NCBI GenBank assembly: GCA_900539145.1 | Contig: UQAX01000015.1 | Location: 1-50,423 of the forward strand | From: an uncultured Blautia sp. | Lineage (GTDB): Bacteria > Bacillota > Clostridia > Lachnospirales > Lachnospiraceae | DNA: 50,423 nucleotides | Direction: 5' to 3' | Shown: positions 1-7,494 of the stretch, piece after piece | How positions within the stretch are numbered: the stretch's first letter is position 1 | Layout of the letters: the number at the start of each line of letters is the position of its first letter | Made by a program: the position numbers and the translations under genes | The notes under the pieces: generated by a model | The model's database searches: none | Told to the model about the DNA's origin: nothing | The model's input: the letters and a program-made list of their open reading frames with translations, nothing else

Positions 1-24
1 CTGCCTTTCGGCATCTCTGCTCTT

Positions 25-70
25 TTGCGACAGCCATACTAGATTATCACATCTGTATCTTTCTGTCAAG
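25..70 (-). promoter_or_regulatory. Downstream copy of the tandem strong promoter
   Basis: The minus strand shows TTGACA (64-69), the same AGATGTGATAATCTA block (-10 at 43-48) and the same GGCTGTCGCAAAA start region as the copy at 125-165. Transcription would leave the window at base 1 through a leader that holds a TGCC-GAAA-GGCA tetraloop hairpin at about 2-13. That fits an rRNA leader, but no mature RNA is visible. Confidence 0.7.
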
Positions 71-124
71 AACTTTTTTAAACTTTTTTCAGTCTTTTTC
101 AACTGTTTTGTTGTCGTTTTGCGA

Positions 125-165
125 CAGCTAGATTAGATTATCACATCTTTCCAACTTTGTCAACA
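125..165 (-). promoter_or_regulatory. Upstream copy of a tandem strong promoter, probably for an rRNA operon to the left
   Basis: Read on the minus strand there is a perfect -35 TTGACA (158-163) and a -10 region GATAAT (137-142) preceded by TG, which makes an extended -10. The spacer is 15 bp to GATAAT, or 17 bp if the overlapping TAATCT is used. The sequence after it, GCTGTCGCAAAACGAC, can form a small hairpin. A second copy with the same -35, -10 and initiation block lies 94 bp downstream. Tandem near-identical strong promoters with no coding region after them are typical of rrn operons; the rRNA genes would lie left of base 1, which I cannot see. Confidence 0.7.
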
Positions 166-286
166 ACTTTTTTCTTTTATTTTACATATTTTTTACCAGC
201 AATCCGCTGATGGCATTCACTATACCATCTTCTGACATTTCTGTCAATAAAAAAGCAGAAAAATTCCGCAAAATTTTCCTACTTTT

Positions 287-988
287 TTATTTCATAATCC
301 CTTTCAAAAAATATAGAAACATATTTTCATCATATAAATAACTGACAATGGAATTTCCCCTTATCAGATGATAACAATTCTGCGCCCAAGCATTATCCCA
401 AAACACAGCTATTATCAAAAAGAAAATCCATACCATACATATCCCTTTTGCCCCGCCTAAAACAGCGCCGCCCATTCTGTTCATCATACTGAGTATAGGA
501 AAAGAAAAAATTGTTCCCAGAACTTTCCCTAATAACCCCACTAAAACATTCACGAGCAGAAATGTTAAAAACAAGCTGATTGTTCCTATAATAAAATCTG
601 CAAGATAGCCTGCCAGATATTTAATAAAATTCTCTGCTAAGATACCTCCATATCCATCCTCTGAACTTTTCGAGAAAAGAGCTTCTGTTATATTCTCAGG
701 CAAAGGAAGCTTTTGAACAGCTTCTTTTTGCTGCTCTTCATTTATTTCCCCATCTTTCTGTATTTCCATTACATCTATAAGATAATTTTCACATTTCTCT
801 TGAAGACTTTCATAAATTTTTGTTTCCTGTTTCAGCACTTTTTCTATATGGGGATTGAGAATAAGGCAAGCCGCCAAGGTTATAAATACCGACAGAAATG
901 AAACTGCCATTTTTACCATTCCCTTTTGAAATCCCTTAAAAATATACATAACAGGAATTGCCAAAATTATTACGCATAACCAATTCAT
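287..988 (-). CDS. CvpA-family membrane protein
   Basis: A predicted integral membrane protein of 233 residues resembling the CvpA (colicin V production) family. Hydrophobic segments lie at about residues 2-17, 24-44, 126-150 and 170-195, with a charged loop at 45-125. The glycine-rich stretch NRMGGAVLGGAKGICMVW near the last segment is the part most like CvpA. I chose the ATG at 988 because GAGGG lies 6 bases before it; a GTG at 1000 overlaps the stop of the upstream gene but has no better ribosome site. It is the last gene of a leftward cluster with the DUF5711-like and LysM genes. CvpA proteins are linked to envelope integrity, but their biochemical role is unclear. Confidence 0.75.
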   Translation of the reverse strand: MNWLCVIILAIPVMYIFKGFQKGMVKMAVSFLSVFITLAACLILNPHIEKVLKQETKIYESLQEKCENYLIDVMEIQKDGEINEEQQKEAVQKLPLPENITEALFSKSSEDGYGGILAENFIKYLAGYLADFIIGTISLFLTFLLVNVLVGLLGKVLGTIFSFPILSMMNRMGGAVLGGAKGICMVWIFFLIIAVFWDNAWAQNCYHLIRGNSIVSYLYDENMFLYFLKGIMK

Positions 989-999
989 CTGTACCCTCA

Positions 1000-2160
1000 C
1001 TATTTTAGACTGATTGTATGAATTCCGTTTTCGGAGATTACCATATAGCGTTTGGAAGACATCTGGAACACATTTTTTACTGCTCCTTCGCCTATTATTC
1101 CGTCAAATTTTAAAATGCCTTTTAAATTATACATCCTCACCTTAGAGCCATCACACAGTATAATCATCTCTTTACTGATATCAATGCTTTGATATTCATG
1201 CTCAAATTTTTCAGAAAACATTTTTTTGCCGGAAGGTGAATAAAGCTGCATCATGTACCCTTCTTTTTTACCTGTTCCTTTTAAAACCAATCCAAAATAT
1301 TTTTCGTTATGGAATGTACTGACAATTTCTTCTTCTATGGTTTCTTTTACCTCTTCTTTCGGATTTTCTATTCCCTTAAAAATGGAATACCCGTTATCTC
1401 CAAATGCCACTGCTGTTGTATTGTCCAGATAAATAATCTGAGGAATAACAATATTTTCATATTGATACTCAGCTACAATATTATCTTCTTTATTCTGTCC
1501 CGCATCGCCAAAATTATAAAAAATAACTTTGCTGATTAAACGGCTGTTTTCCACCATTAAAAAACTGACTGCAATATTTTCACCGCCGGGAGAAACCGTC
1601 ATATCTAACGGATAACCAGGATTTTCTATACGTGTCTGATTTTCCGCTATAACGCTTCCGTCAGATGCGTAATAATTAATCCATGTTTTTTCGCCATCCT
1701 GCAAGACAGCCGCCACAGAACCTTTTTCCGTAATTTCCGCCTGCAAAATAGGAAACTTTGTCTCCATATCAGATATTGGCTTATTTTTATCCAGGACAAA
1801 CATTTTTGTACCTTTTTTATCATAAATAACCGCTTTTTCTCCTCTTACATCCGCAGAGGGATTGCTCATCTCAAAAGTATAATTCCAGAGAATTTCGTGA
1901 GACTGAGACAAAAGATAAGCTCCATCATCCCCATATTTCAAAAGTCTGTCCCCCAACGGAATATAGCCTGATGATTGTGTATCTTCATTGCCGGAGGATG
2001 CAAGCGTGCGATAATTATGATATACATGATATTTGATGCCTAAAATAACCATCAATATAAAAATCAGTATTCCCAAGGGAATAAACCACTTCCGGTTCCA
2101 TTTATTTTTATATAGCTGTATTACTTTATTATTTTCAGAAGTATGTTTTTTTACATTCAT
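1000..2160 (-). CDS. DUF5711-like membrane-anchored protein of unknown function
   Basis: A 386-residue protein with a short cytoplasmic N-terminus, one transmembrane segment at about residues 27-45 and a long outside part. The outside part has repeated short beta-strand patterns such as DGAYLLSQSHEILW and GSVIAEN, which suggest a beta-propeller-like fold. It matches what I remember of the DUF5711 family of Lachnospiraceae. The start has AAGGAAGA upstream. The stop codon abuts the downstream CvpA-like gene and the LysM-domain gene ends 45 bp upstream, so the three are probably one envelope operon. No catalytic motif is seen; it may be a surface sensor or scaffold. Confidence 0.7.
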   Translation of the reverse strand: MNVKKHTSENNKVIQLYKNKWNRKWFIPLGILIFILMVILGIKYHVYHNYRTLASSGNEDTQSSGYIPLGDRLLKYGDDGAYLLSQSHEILWNYTFEMSNPSADVRGEKAVIYDKKGTKMFVLDKNKPISDMETKFPILQAEITEKGSVAAVLQDGEKTWINYYASDGSVIAENQTRIENPGYPLDMTVSPGGENIAVSFLMVENSRLISKVIFYNFGDAGQNKEDNIVAEYQYENIVIPQIIYLDNTTAVAFGDNGYSIFKGIENPKEEVKETIEEEIVSTFHNEKYFGLVLKGTGKKEGYMMQLYSPSGKKMFSEKFEHEYQSIDISKEMIILCDGSKVRMYNLKGILKFDGIIGEGAVKNVFQMSSKRYMVISENGIHTISLK

Positions 2161-2205
2161 AAATTTCTTCCTTAATCGTATTTTTCATAAGTATAGCACA
2201 AATTG

Positions 2206-3303
2206 TTATGGTAGTAAAATTGTTTGTCCCGGATAAATCAAATCGTTTTCCTGTATTTGGTTTAATTCACAGATTTCTTTCACCCGCTTTGCATTTCCGT
2301 AATTTTTTATACTGATTTTTGTAAGAGTATCTCCCTGCTGAATGATATATGAATTTTGAGCAGATGCATTTGCGGGTTGAGAATTTTGAACTTCTTCTTT
2401 GGGAATCTCTTCCTTCACTTCTTCTGTTTCCTCAGACTTTGTGTTTTCATCCGGTGTACCGTTTACCGGTGTTACTTTTACCGGTTCTTCTTCCTTCTCT
2501 TTTATGCTGGCAACAGCGGTTTTGCTACTTTTTTCTTTTTTATAGTCATTCGCATAAAGAACTCCTACTGCCAGTGCAGCTGCCATCGCACAAACACCCA
2601 CTGTCTTAAATACCGGAAATTTATATTTTTCTTCTGTCTCGCTTTTCATCTCCACTTTTTTGCGGAAGGTATGTACCGCAGAGTCGTCTACTTCTTCTGT
2701 CTTTTTCTCCTGTTTGGCATTTTGAGAAATCAAAAAACTTCTCATAGGCTCATTTTTTTCATAATATACATAAAAACCGGTCTGCCTTGACATCTTTCCG
2801 TCTTCATAGCGATAAAAAGCTTCCTCCTTTTCCAACGGCTCTCTCACCAGCAGAATTTTATCGTTCCCGCCAAAATGGTTTAAGTGCGTCTGGCAAATAA
2901 TCTCATGAAGCTCCATAGAACACCCCGGTATAGATAAAAACCAGCCCACTACCTCCTGCTCCGGAAAATATTCTTTATTCTTCTCATATACATGGTTCCA
3001 AATTTCCTGCGTAAACGCCAAATGTTCTTCGCTGACTTCCATTTCTTCCAAAGCTACTGCACTTTTTATAAAAAGATAGGAGTTTCCATCCTTCCAATTC
3101 GACTGCCCCATTAAAATTGCAGCCATTCCCTTGTGAGAATTTTCAGTAGCTATTCTACAAAGATAAGTATACGCATAGTCTTCTATATAGATTTTTTGTG
3201 TTCCTGTAATTTCCCCTATCTGGCGTATGTTATTTGGAATACGAAAATATCCTTCGTTTCCCTCAGGCTTTTGTTTTTCCTTTTCATAAACAATCTCTAT
3301 CAT
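2206..3303 (-). CDS. Membrane protein with a degenerate JAMM/MPN-like N-terminal domain and a C-terminal LysM domain
   Basis: 365 residues in three parts. Residues 1-165 look like an MPN/JAMM fold: GWFLSIPG (120-127) sits where active JAMM proteases have GWYHSHPG, so both metal-binding histidines are replaced (Leu and Ile). Residues 230-250 are a transmembrane helix, followed by a Lys/Glu/Pro-rich linker. Residues 318-363 are a LysM peptidoglycan-binding domain (QQGDTLTKISIKNYG, then YPGQTILLP). The topology implies a cytoplasmic JAMM-like domain and an outside LysM. AGGGGTG precedes the ATG. It is the first gene of the cluster with the DUF5711-like and CvpA-like genes. LysM is certain; the JAMM assignment is my inference from one motif. 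Confidence 0.75.
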   Translation of the reverse strand: MIEIVYEKEKQKPEGNEGYFRIPNNIRQIGEITGTQKIYIEDYAYTYLCRIATENSHKGMAAILMGQSNWKDGNSYLFIKSAVALEEMEVSEEHLAFTQEIWNHVYEKNKEYFPEQEVVGWFLSIPGCSMELHEIICQTHLNHFGGNDKILLVREPLEKEEAFYRYEDGKMSRQTGFYVYYEKNEPMRSFLISQNAKQEKKTEEVDDSAVHTFRKKVEMKSETEEKYKFPVFKTVGVCAMAAALAVGVLYANDYKKEKSSKTAVASIKEKEEEPVKVTPVNGTPDENTKSEETEEVKEEIPKEEVQNSQPANASAQNSYIIQQGDTLTKISIKNYGNAKRVKEICELNQIQENDLIYPGQTILLP

Positions 3304-3464
3304 AATCAGTCACCCCTTTTTGAATGAAAGGATAACATATTCCGGTTGCGAAATTTAGCGCATTTGGTGGGCTATTCTGCTTTTTTTACGACATTTTTTT
3401 CAGGATAAAATTCCAAAGAAACGGACAGAATAACAGCAATAGGACAAAGAAAGGATTTAAGATT

Positions 3465-4142
3465 ATGCCAAATGAAACACAGCCTGTTTACTATATCGAA
3501 AATAAAAATTCCGGTGCAGATACAAAACTGGGCACTGTGCTTTATGATTTATTTACCTCATGCAGGAAAAATTTTGACGAATTAGTTATTTTATGTATCG
3601 GAAGCGACCGCATTACAGGAGACAGCCTTGGTCCGTTGGTGGGACACAGTCTGTCTAAAATGCCTTTAAAGTCCACTTACATCTATGGAACTCTTGCGCA
3701 GCCTGTTCACGCCTTAAACTTAAATAAGACCATAAGCATGCTGAAAAACCGGCATCCTCACAGTCTTATGATTGCTATTGACGCTTCTTTAGGAACAAAA
3801 AGCCACGTGGGCTTTCTCACTGTTTCCAAAGGAGCTCTGGAACCGGGATTAGGTGTACACAAGAGCTTACCGCCTGTGGGCGATATCTCCATCACCGGAA
3901 TTGTAAATATCGCCGGAGCATTTGACCACTTTCTTCTGCAAAGCACCCGCCTTGCCACCGTGGTACAAATGGCCGACTCCATTGTCTCCGGCATTTTACT
4001 GGCTCACCGTCAATACTTTGGTCCTCGTCTGTTTCCTGCCGGTCCCTTTTTCCAGTTACCTTCCGAACGCACTCGAAGCTTTACAAAATTCACACCGCTG
4101 TCTGCTGCTGCCGCTTCTTCCTTACCAAAAGGCAGAACATAG
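3465..4142 (+). CDS. yyaC: Spore protease YyaC family protein
   Basis: A 225-residue member of the YyaC (DUF1256) family, which has a HybD/GPR-like fold and is found in endospore formers. Diagnostic stretches are CIGSDRITGDSLGPLVG (about 44-60), YGTLAQPVHALNL, DASLGTKSHVGFL and VGDISITGIVNI. The conserved part ends near residue 185; the last 40 residues are encoded antisense to the 3' end of the converging HD-domain gene and look unconserved, so the protein is slightly longer than the roughly 205 residues of B. subtilis YyaC. It stands alone, divergent from the envelope cluster on its left. Its exact substrate is not known. Confidence 0.88.
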   Translation: MPNETQPVYYIENKNSGADTKLGTVLYDLFTSCRKNFDELVILCIGSDRITGDSLGPLVGHSLSKMPLKSTYIYGTLAQPVHALNLNKTISMLKNRHPHSLMIAIDASLGTKSHVGFLTVSKGALEPGLGVHKSLPPVGDISITGIVNIAGAFDHFLLQSTRLATVVQMADSIVSGILLAHRQYFGPRLFPAGPFFQLPSERTRSFTKFTPLSAAAASSLPKGRT

Positions 4143-4714
4143 TCCTCATATTCATAGTCCGGACCAAATACTTTTTTCACAATCCCCTTAATTAAGGCAT
4201 ACGCGCCTCTCGGGAACCAGACTTTATAATAATAACGCCCAATCTCACAGGTTCCGCAATATTTATCCGTAAGAGTAATAATCCAGGTTTCCCAGTGCAT
4301 GGGAGGAATTGGTGTCACAGGAAACATGTGTTTTACAATCATTTCCTCCTCTAAAGGGTTTAAATGAAAATATTTCTTTGCATTATGAAGGGCTCTGTGA
4401 GGATGCGTCATAGCATGTACCGGGTCCCCGGTTTTCTTTCTGTGCCCTCTCCAGTCGTATAAAAATAAATCGTGAAGCATTCCGGCACGTGCCGCACTTC
4501 TTGCGTCTAAATGAAAAAACTTGCAAATCCGATAGTTATAATAAGCCACATTCAAGCAGTGCTGATAGCAACTGGTCTCACAGTGATGAGGAAATTTCTT
4601 CATTTTCAGTACATAGGGATGATGCACCAAATCCTTAATATAACTGTAAAATTCCTCATTTCCGGGAGAAAGCGCCGTATGCTTCCCCCTTTTTCTTTTT
4701 TTACCCGCTCTCAT
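4010..4714 (-). CDS. HD-domain protein, probable metal-dependent phosphohydrolase
   Basis: 234 residues. An HD core is visible: HCLNVAYY (first His), AGMLHDLFLYDW (the HD pair, about 78-89), further histidines in MTHPHRALHN and VKHMFP, and a TLTDKYC helix where HD proteins carry a final Asp. This pattern supports a metal-dependent phosphohydrolase, but the substrate cannot be told. The start has GGGGAGTG upstream. The C-terminal 40 or so residues overlap the tail of yyaC on the other strand and are rich in Gly, Arg and Lys, so they are probably not part of the fold. A bidirectional hairpin separates it from the transketolase genes upstream. Confidence 0.8.
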   Translation of the reverse strand: MRAGKKRKRGKHTALSPGNEEFYSYIKDLVHHPYVLKMKKFPHHCETSCYQHCLNVAYYNYRICKFFHLDARSAARAGMLHDLFLYDWRGHRKKTGDPVHAMTHPHRALHNAKKYFHLNPLEEEMIVKHMFPVTPIPPMHWETWIITLTDKYCGTCEIGRYYYKVWFPRGAYALIKGIVKKVFGPDYEYEDYVLPFGKEEAAAADSGVNFVKLRVRSEGNWKKGPAGNRRGPKY

Positions 4715-4739
4715 TGTATCACTCCCCTTTTTATTTCAC

Positions 4740-4770
4740 AAAATCCCCGGCATAAAAGCCGAGGATTTTT
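4740..4770. terminator. Hairpin terminator, probably bidirectional
   Basis: AATCCCCGGC and GCCGAGGATT pair around a TAAAA loop. On the plus strand a TTTTT run follows; on the minus strand ATTTTGTG follows. It lies directly after the stop of the split transketolase operon (minus strand) and before the HD gene. Confidence 0.7.
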
Positions 4771-4783
4771 CATACGCAGAAAT

Positions 4784-5722
4784 TTATACAAAAGCTTTTA
4801 CTTTTTCATAAATGCCTGCTGCATCAATTCCATATTTTTCTAATAATTTAAGCGCCGGCCCGGACTCGCCGAACACATCGTTAATTCCGATACGAAGCAT
4901 TTTTGTAGGCGCTTTCTCAGAGAGAACTTCTGCAACAGCACCGCCAAGACCTCCGATTACAGAGTGTTCCTCTATTGTTACAACTTTACCTGTCTCCATT
5001 GCAGCTTTTACTACTAATTCTTCATCTAACGGTTTAATTGTATGGATATTGATTACTTTTGCGTCAATACCGTCTGCCGCCAGTTTTTCTGCTGCCTGCA
5101 ACGCTTCATTTACGCATAAGCCTGTTGCAAAGATTGTAACATCTTTACCTTCTCTTAATACAATTCCTTTACCGATTTCAAATTTGTAGTCTTCTCTTTC
5201 ATTGATTACCGGAACTGCAAGTCTTCCGAAGCGCAAATATACCGGTCCTTCATGATGATAAGCAGCTTCTACTGCCGCTTTCGCTTCCACGTCATCAGAT
5301 GGATTTAAGATAACCATACCAGGAATGGTTCTCATAAGAGCGATATCTTCGTTACACTGGTGTGTTGCACCGTCTTCCCCTACGGAAATACCGGCATGTG
5401 TTGCGCCGATTTTCACATTCAAATGTGGATAACCCACAGAGTTACGAAGCTGCTCATAAGCACGTCCTGCCACAAACATGGCAAATGTACTTGCAAAAGG
5501 GACTTTTCCTGTTGCTGCAAGCCCTGCTGCAATACCTACCATATTACTTTCTGCAATACCGCAGTCGATGTGTCGTTCCGGGAAAGCTTTCTGGAATGTA
5601 GCTGTCTTTGTAGCACCTGCCAAGTCAGCATCTAAAACCACCAGATTTTCATATTTTTTCCCTAATTCTACCAATGCGTTTCCGTAGCTTTCTCTGGTTG
5701 CGATTTTCTTTACTTCTGACAT
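4784..5722 (-). CDS. Transketolase, C-terminal subunit (pyrimidine-binding and C-terminal domains)
   Basis: 312 residues corresponding to the second half of a normal transketolase of about 650 residues. Visible parts are DADLAGATKT, the ERHIDCGIAESNMVGIAAG pyrimidine-binding segment with its catalytic Glu (about 54-58), THAGISVGEDGATHQ, and a C-terminal domain with TIEEHSVIGGLGGAV. It overlaps the 3' end of the N-terminal subunit gene by 13 bp, so the two are translationally coupled and should form one thiamine-diphosphate enzyme of the non-oxidative pentose phosphate pathway. Split transketolases are common in Clostridia, so this is not a frameshift artefact. Confidence 0.93.
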   Translation of the reverse strand: MSEVKKIATRESYGNALVELGKKYENLVVLDADLAGATKTATFQKAFPERHIDCGIAESNMVGIAAGLAATGKVPFASTFAMFVAGRAYEQLRNSVGYPHLNVKIGATHAGISVGEDGATHQCNEDIALMRTIPGMVILNPSDDVEAKAAVEAAYHHEGPVYLRFGRLAVPVINEREDYKFEIGKGIVLREGKDVTIFATGLCVNEALQAAEKLAADGIDAKVINIHTIKPLDEELVVKAAMETGKVVTIEEHSVIGGLGGAVAEVLSEKAPTKMLRIGINDVFGESGPALKLLEKYGIDAAGIYEKVKAFV

Positions 5723-6549
5723 AATGCTTCACCTACCTTTTCCAAGTCAGCCATTGCAATGGCAAATTCTTCATCATTTGGAGCTTTTCCATGCCAGTCG
5801 GCATTGTTTTCCATAAAGGAAACGTCTTTTCCCTTTACTGTTTTCATAATGATTGCCGTAGGCATTCCTTTTACTGTCTTCGCTTCATCAAAAGCCGCTT
5901 TTAACTGTTCAAAATCGTTTCCGTCTTCCACATTGATTACATGGAAATTAAACGCTTCAAATTTCTTGTCAATCGGATATGGAGAGCATACATCTTCAAT
6001 ATTTCCGTCAATTTGTAAACCATTGTTATCTACAATTACTGTCAGATTATCCAGCTTTCTATGTCCCGCAAACATAGCAGCCTCCCAAACCTGTCCTTCC
6101 TGAATTTCTCCGTCACCAAGCAGTGTATATACACGGTAAGACTCATTGCTCAATTTTGCTGAAAGCGCCATTCCTACTGCCGCAGAAATACCCTGTCCCA
6201 AAGAACCACTGGACATATCAATCCCCGGAATATGTTTCATATCCGGATGTCCCTGAAGATAAGAACCGATATGACGTAAAGTCACCAAATCCTCTACCGG
6301 AAAATATCCTTTGTGTGCCAAAGTAGAATATAAGCCCGGTGCAGTATGACCTTTAGAAAGTACAAAACGGTCACGGTCTGCCTTTTTCGGATTTTTCGGA
6401 TCAATATTCATTTCTTCAAAATACAGATAAGTGAATAACTCTGTTGCGGACAAGGAGCCCCCCGGATGTCCGGCTTTTGCAGAATGGACAGCTGTTATAA
6501 TTCCTTTACGAATTTCGTTAGCCATCTTCTGAAGTTCTAACTTGTTCAT
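5710..6549 (-). CDS. Transketolase, N-terminal subunit (diphosphate-binding domain)
   Basis: 279 residues covering the thiamine-diphosphate-binding half: KAGHPGGSLSATEL (about 25-38), DRFVLSKGHTAPGLYS, and the metal-binding GDGEIQEGQVWEA followed by VDNNGLQIDG. I start at the ATG at 6549, which has a perfect AGGAGG 7 bases upstream; the in-frame codons before it add only MYIRRKK. It lies 85 bp downstream of the transaldolase gene on the same strand with no terminator between, so transaldolase and both transketolase halves form a compact non-oxidative pentose phosphate operon. Confidence 0.93.
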   Translation of the reverse strand: MNKLELQKMANEIRKGIITAVHSAKAGHPGGSLSATELFTYLYFEEMNIDPKNPKKADRDRFVLSKGHTAPGLYSTLAHKGYFPVEDLVTLRHIGSYLQGHPDMKHIPGIDMSSGSLGQGISAAVGMALSAKLSNESYRVYTLLGDGEIQEGQVWEAAMFAGHRKLDNLTVIVDNNGLQIDGNIEDVCSPYPIDKKFEAFNFHVINVEDGNDFEQLKAAFDEAKTVKGMPTAIIMKTVKGKDVSFMENNADWHGKAPNDEEFAIAMADLEKVGEALCQK

Positions 6550-6634
6550 TTTTTTCCTCCTGATATACAATAAAAATCCAAAATCTGATTTTCCATGTCA
6601 TTATAGCAGATGATGACAGGTCTGCCAACCTTGA

Positions 6635-7288
6635 TTATTCACCAAATACCGCAATATAATCTTTTTTAAACTTTTCAATTCCTGCATCTGTCAGCGGATG
6701 ATGCAGCATCTGCTCAATTACTTTATATGGTACGGTGGCAATATCTGCCCCTGCAAGTGCGCAATCTGTTACGTGCATAGAATGTCTTACGCTTGCTGCA
6801 ATAATCTCGGTCTCAATACCTGCCACAGCAAACATATCGGCAATGGTGCGGATAAGCTCTACCCCGCTTGTGGAAATATCGTCCAATCTTCCTAAGAATG
6901 GGGATACATAAGTTGCTCCTGCTCTGGCAGCCAAAAGCGCCTGATTTGCTGTAAAAATCAAGGTAACATTTGTTTTAATCCCTTCTGCCGTCAATACTTT
7001 TACTGCTTTTAAGCCTTCTGCTGTCATAGGAATTTTCACAACCATATTCGGATGAATGGCTGCAATTTCACGTCCTTCTTTAATCATGCCTTCTGCGGAA
7101 GTCGTGGTAGCTTTTACTTCTCCACTGATTGGTCCGTCTACAATCGACGCAATCTCTTTGATTACTTCTTCGAATTTTCTTCCTTCTTTGGCAATTAAAG
7201 ACGGATTTGTAGTTACCCCGCAAATAACCCCCATGTCATTTGCTTTTTTAATATCTTCTACCTTTGCTGTGTCAATAAAAAATTTCAT
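6635..7288 (-). CDS. Transaldolase of the short (TalC/FSA-like) class
   Basis: 217 residues, the usual length of the small transaldolase/fructose-6-phosphate aldolase family. The Schiff-base lysine is Lys85 in VVKIPMTAEG. Two residues separate the two activities: the family's aldolases carry Gln and Tyr where this protein has Glu57 (SGEVKA) and Phe (YVSPFLGRLDD), so transaldolase is the better call. The start at 7288 has GGAGG upstream; the longer reading from 7321 adds an unlikely MPVGRDMEVFI. It is the first gene of the operon with the split transketolase and lies behind AT-rich palindromes next to a LacI-type regulator. Confidence 0.9.
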   Translation of the reverse strand: MKFFIDTAKVEDIKKANDMGVICGVTTNPSLIAKEGRKFEEVIKEIASIVDGPISGEVKATTTSAEGMIKEGREIAAIHPNMVVKIPMTAEGLKAVKVLTAEGIKTNVTLIFTANQALLAARAGATYVSPFLGRLDDISTSGVELIRTIADMFAVAGIETEIIAASVRHSMHVTDCALAGADIATVPYKVIEQMLHHPLTDAGIEKFKKDYIAVFGE

Positions 7289-7378
7289 AATAAATACCTC
7301 CATATCACGCCCCACAGGCAACTTTATTTGATATTTACAGTTTACTCCCCTTAATGAGGTTATGCAAGCTGCGGTTTT

Positions 7379-7480
7379 ATTATCAATAATTTTATTTACT
7401 AATAATCTGTATTTTTATTAACACTTTTATCCAAATTCTCATTATTGCTACACAACAAGCGCAATATTATTAGTAATAAT
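7379..7480. promoter_or_regulatory. AT-rich palindromic sites, candidate operators of the LacI-type regulator
   Basis: The 206-bp gap between the LacI-type gene and transaldolase holds ATTATTAGTAATAAT (7466-7480, a perfect odd-length palindrome), ATTTACTAATAAT (7394-7406, which repeats most of it in the other orientation) and ATTATCAATAAT (7379-7390, arms of 5 bp). Classical CcpA-like cre sites are GC-centred, so these would be a different operator type. Recognition by the neighbouring regulator is inferred from position and repetition only. Confidence 0.5.
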
Positions 7481-7494
7481 TTTCACGCTTTTAT

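Noticed and set aside
2356..2790. Open frame of 144 codons on the plus strand inside the LysM gene
   Set aside because: Antisense shadow, rich in Phe, Cys and Leu, produced by the Lys/Glu-rich linker of the real gene.
5710..5722. Frameshift splitting a transketolase gene
   Set aside because: Both halves have full domains, their own start codons and ribosome sites. Two-gene transketolases are normal in Clostridia.
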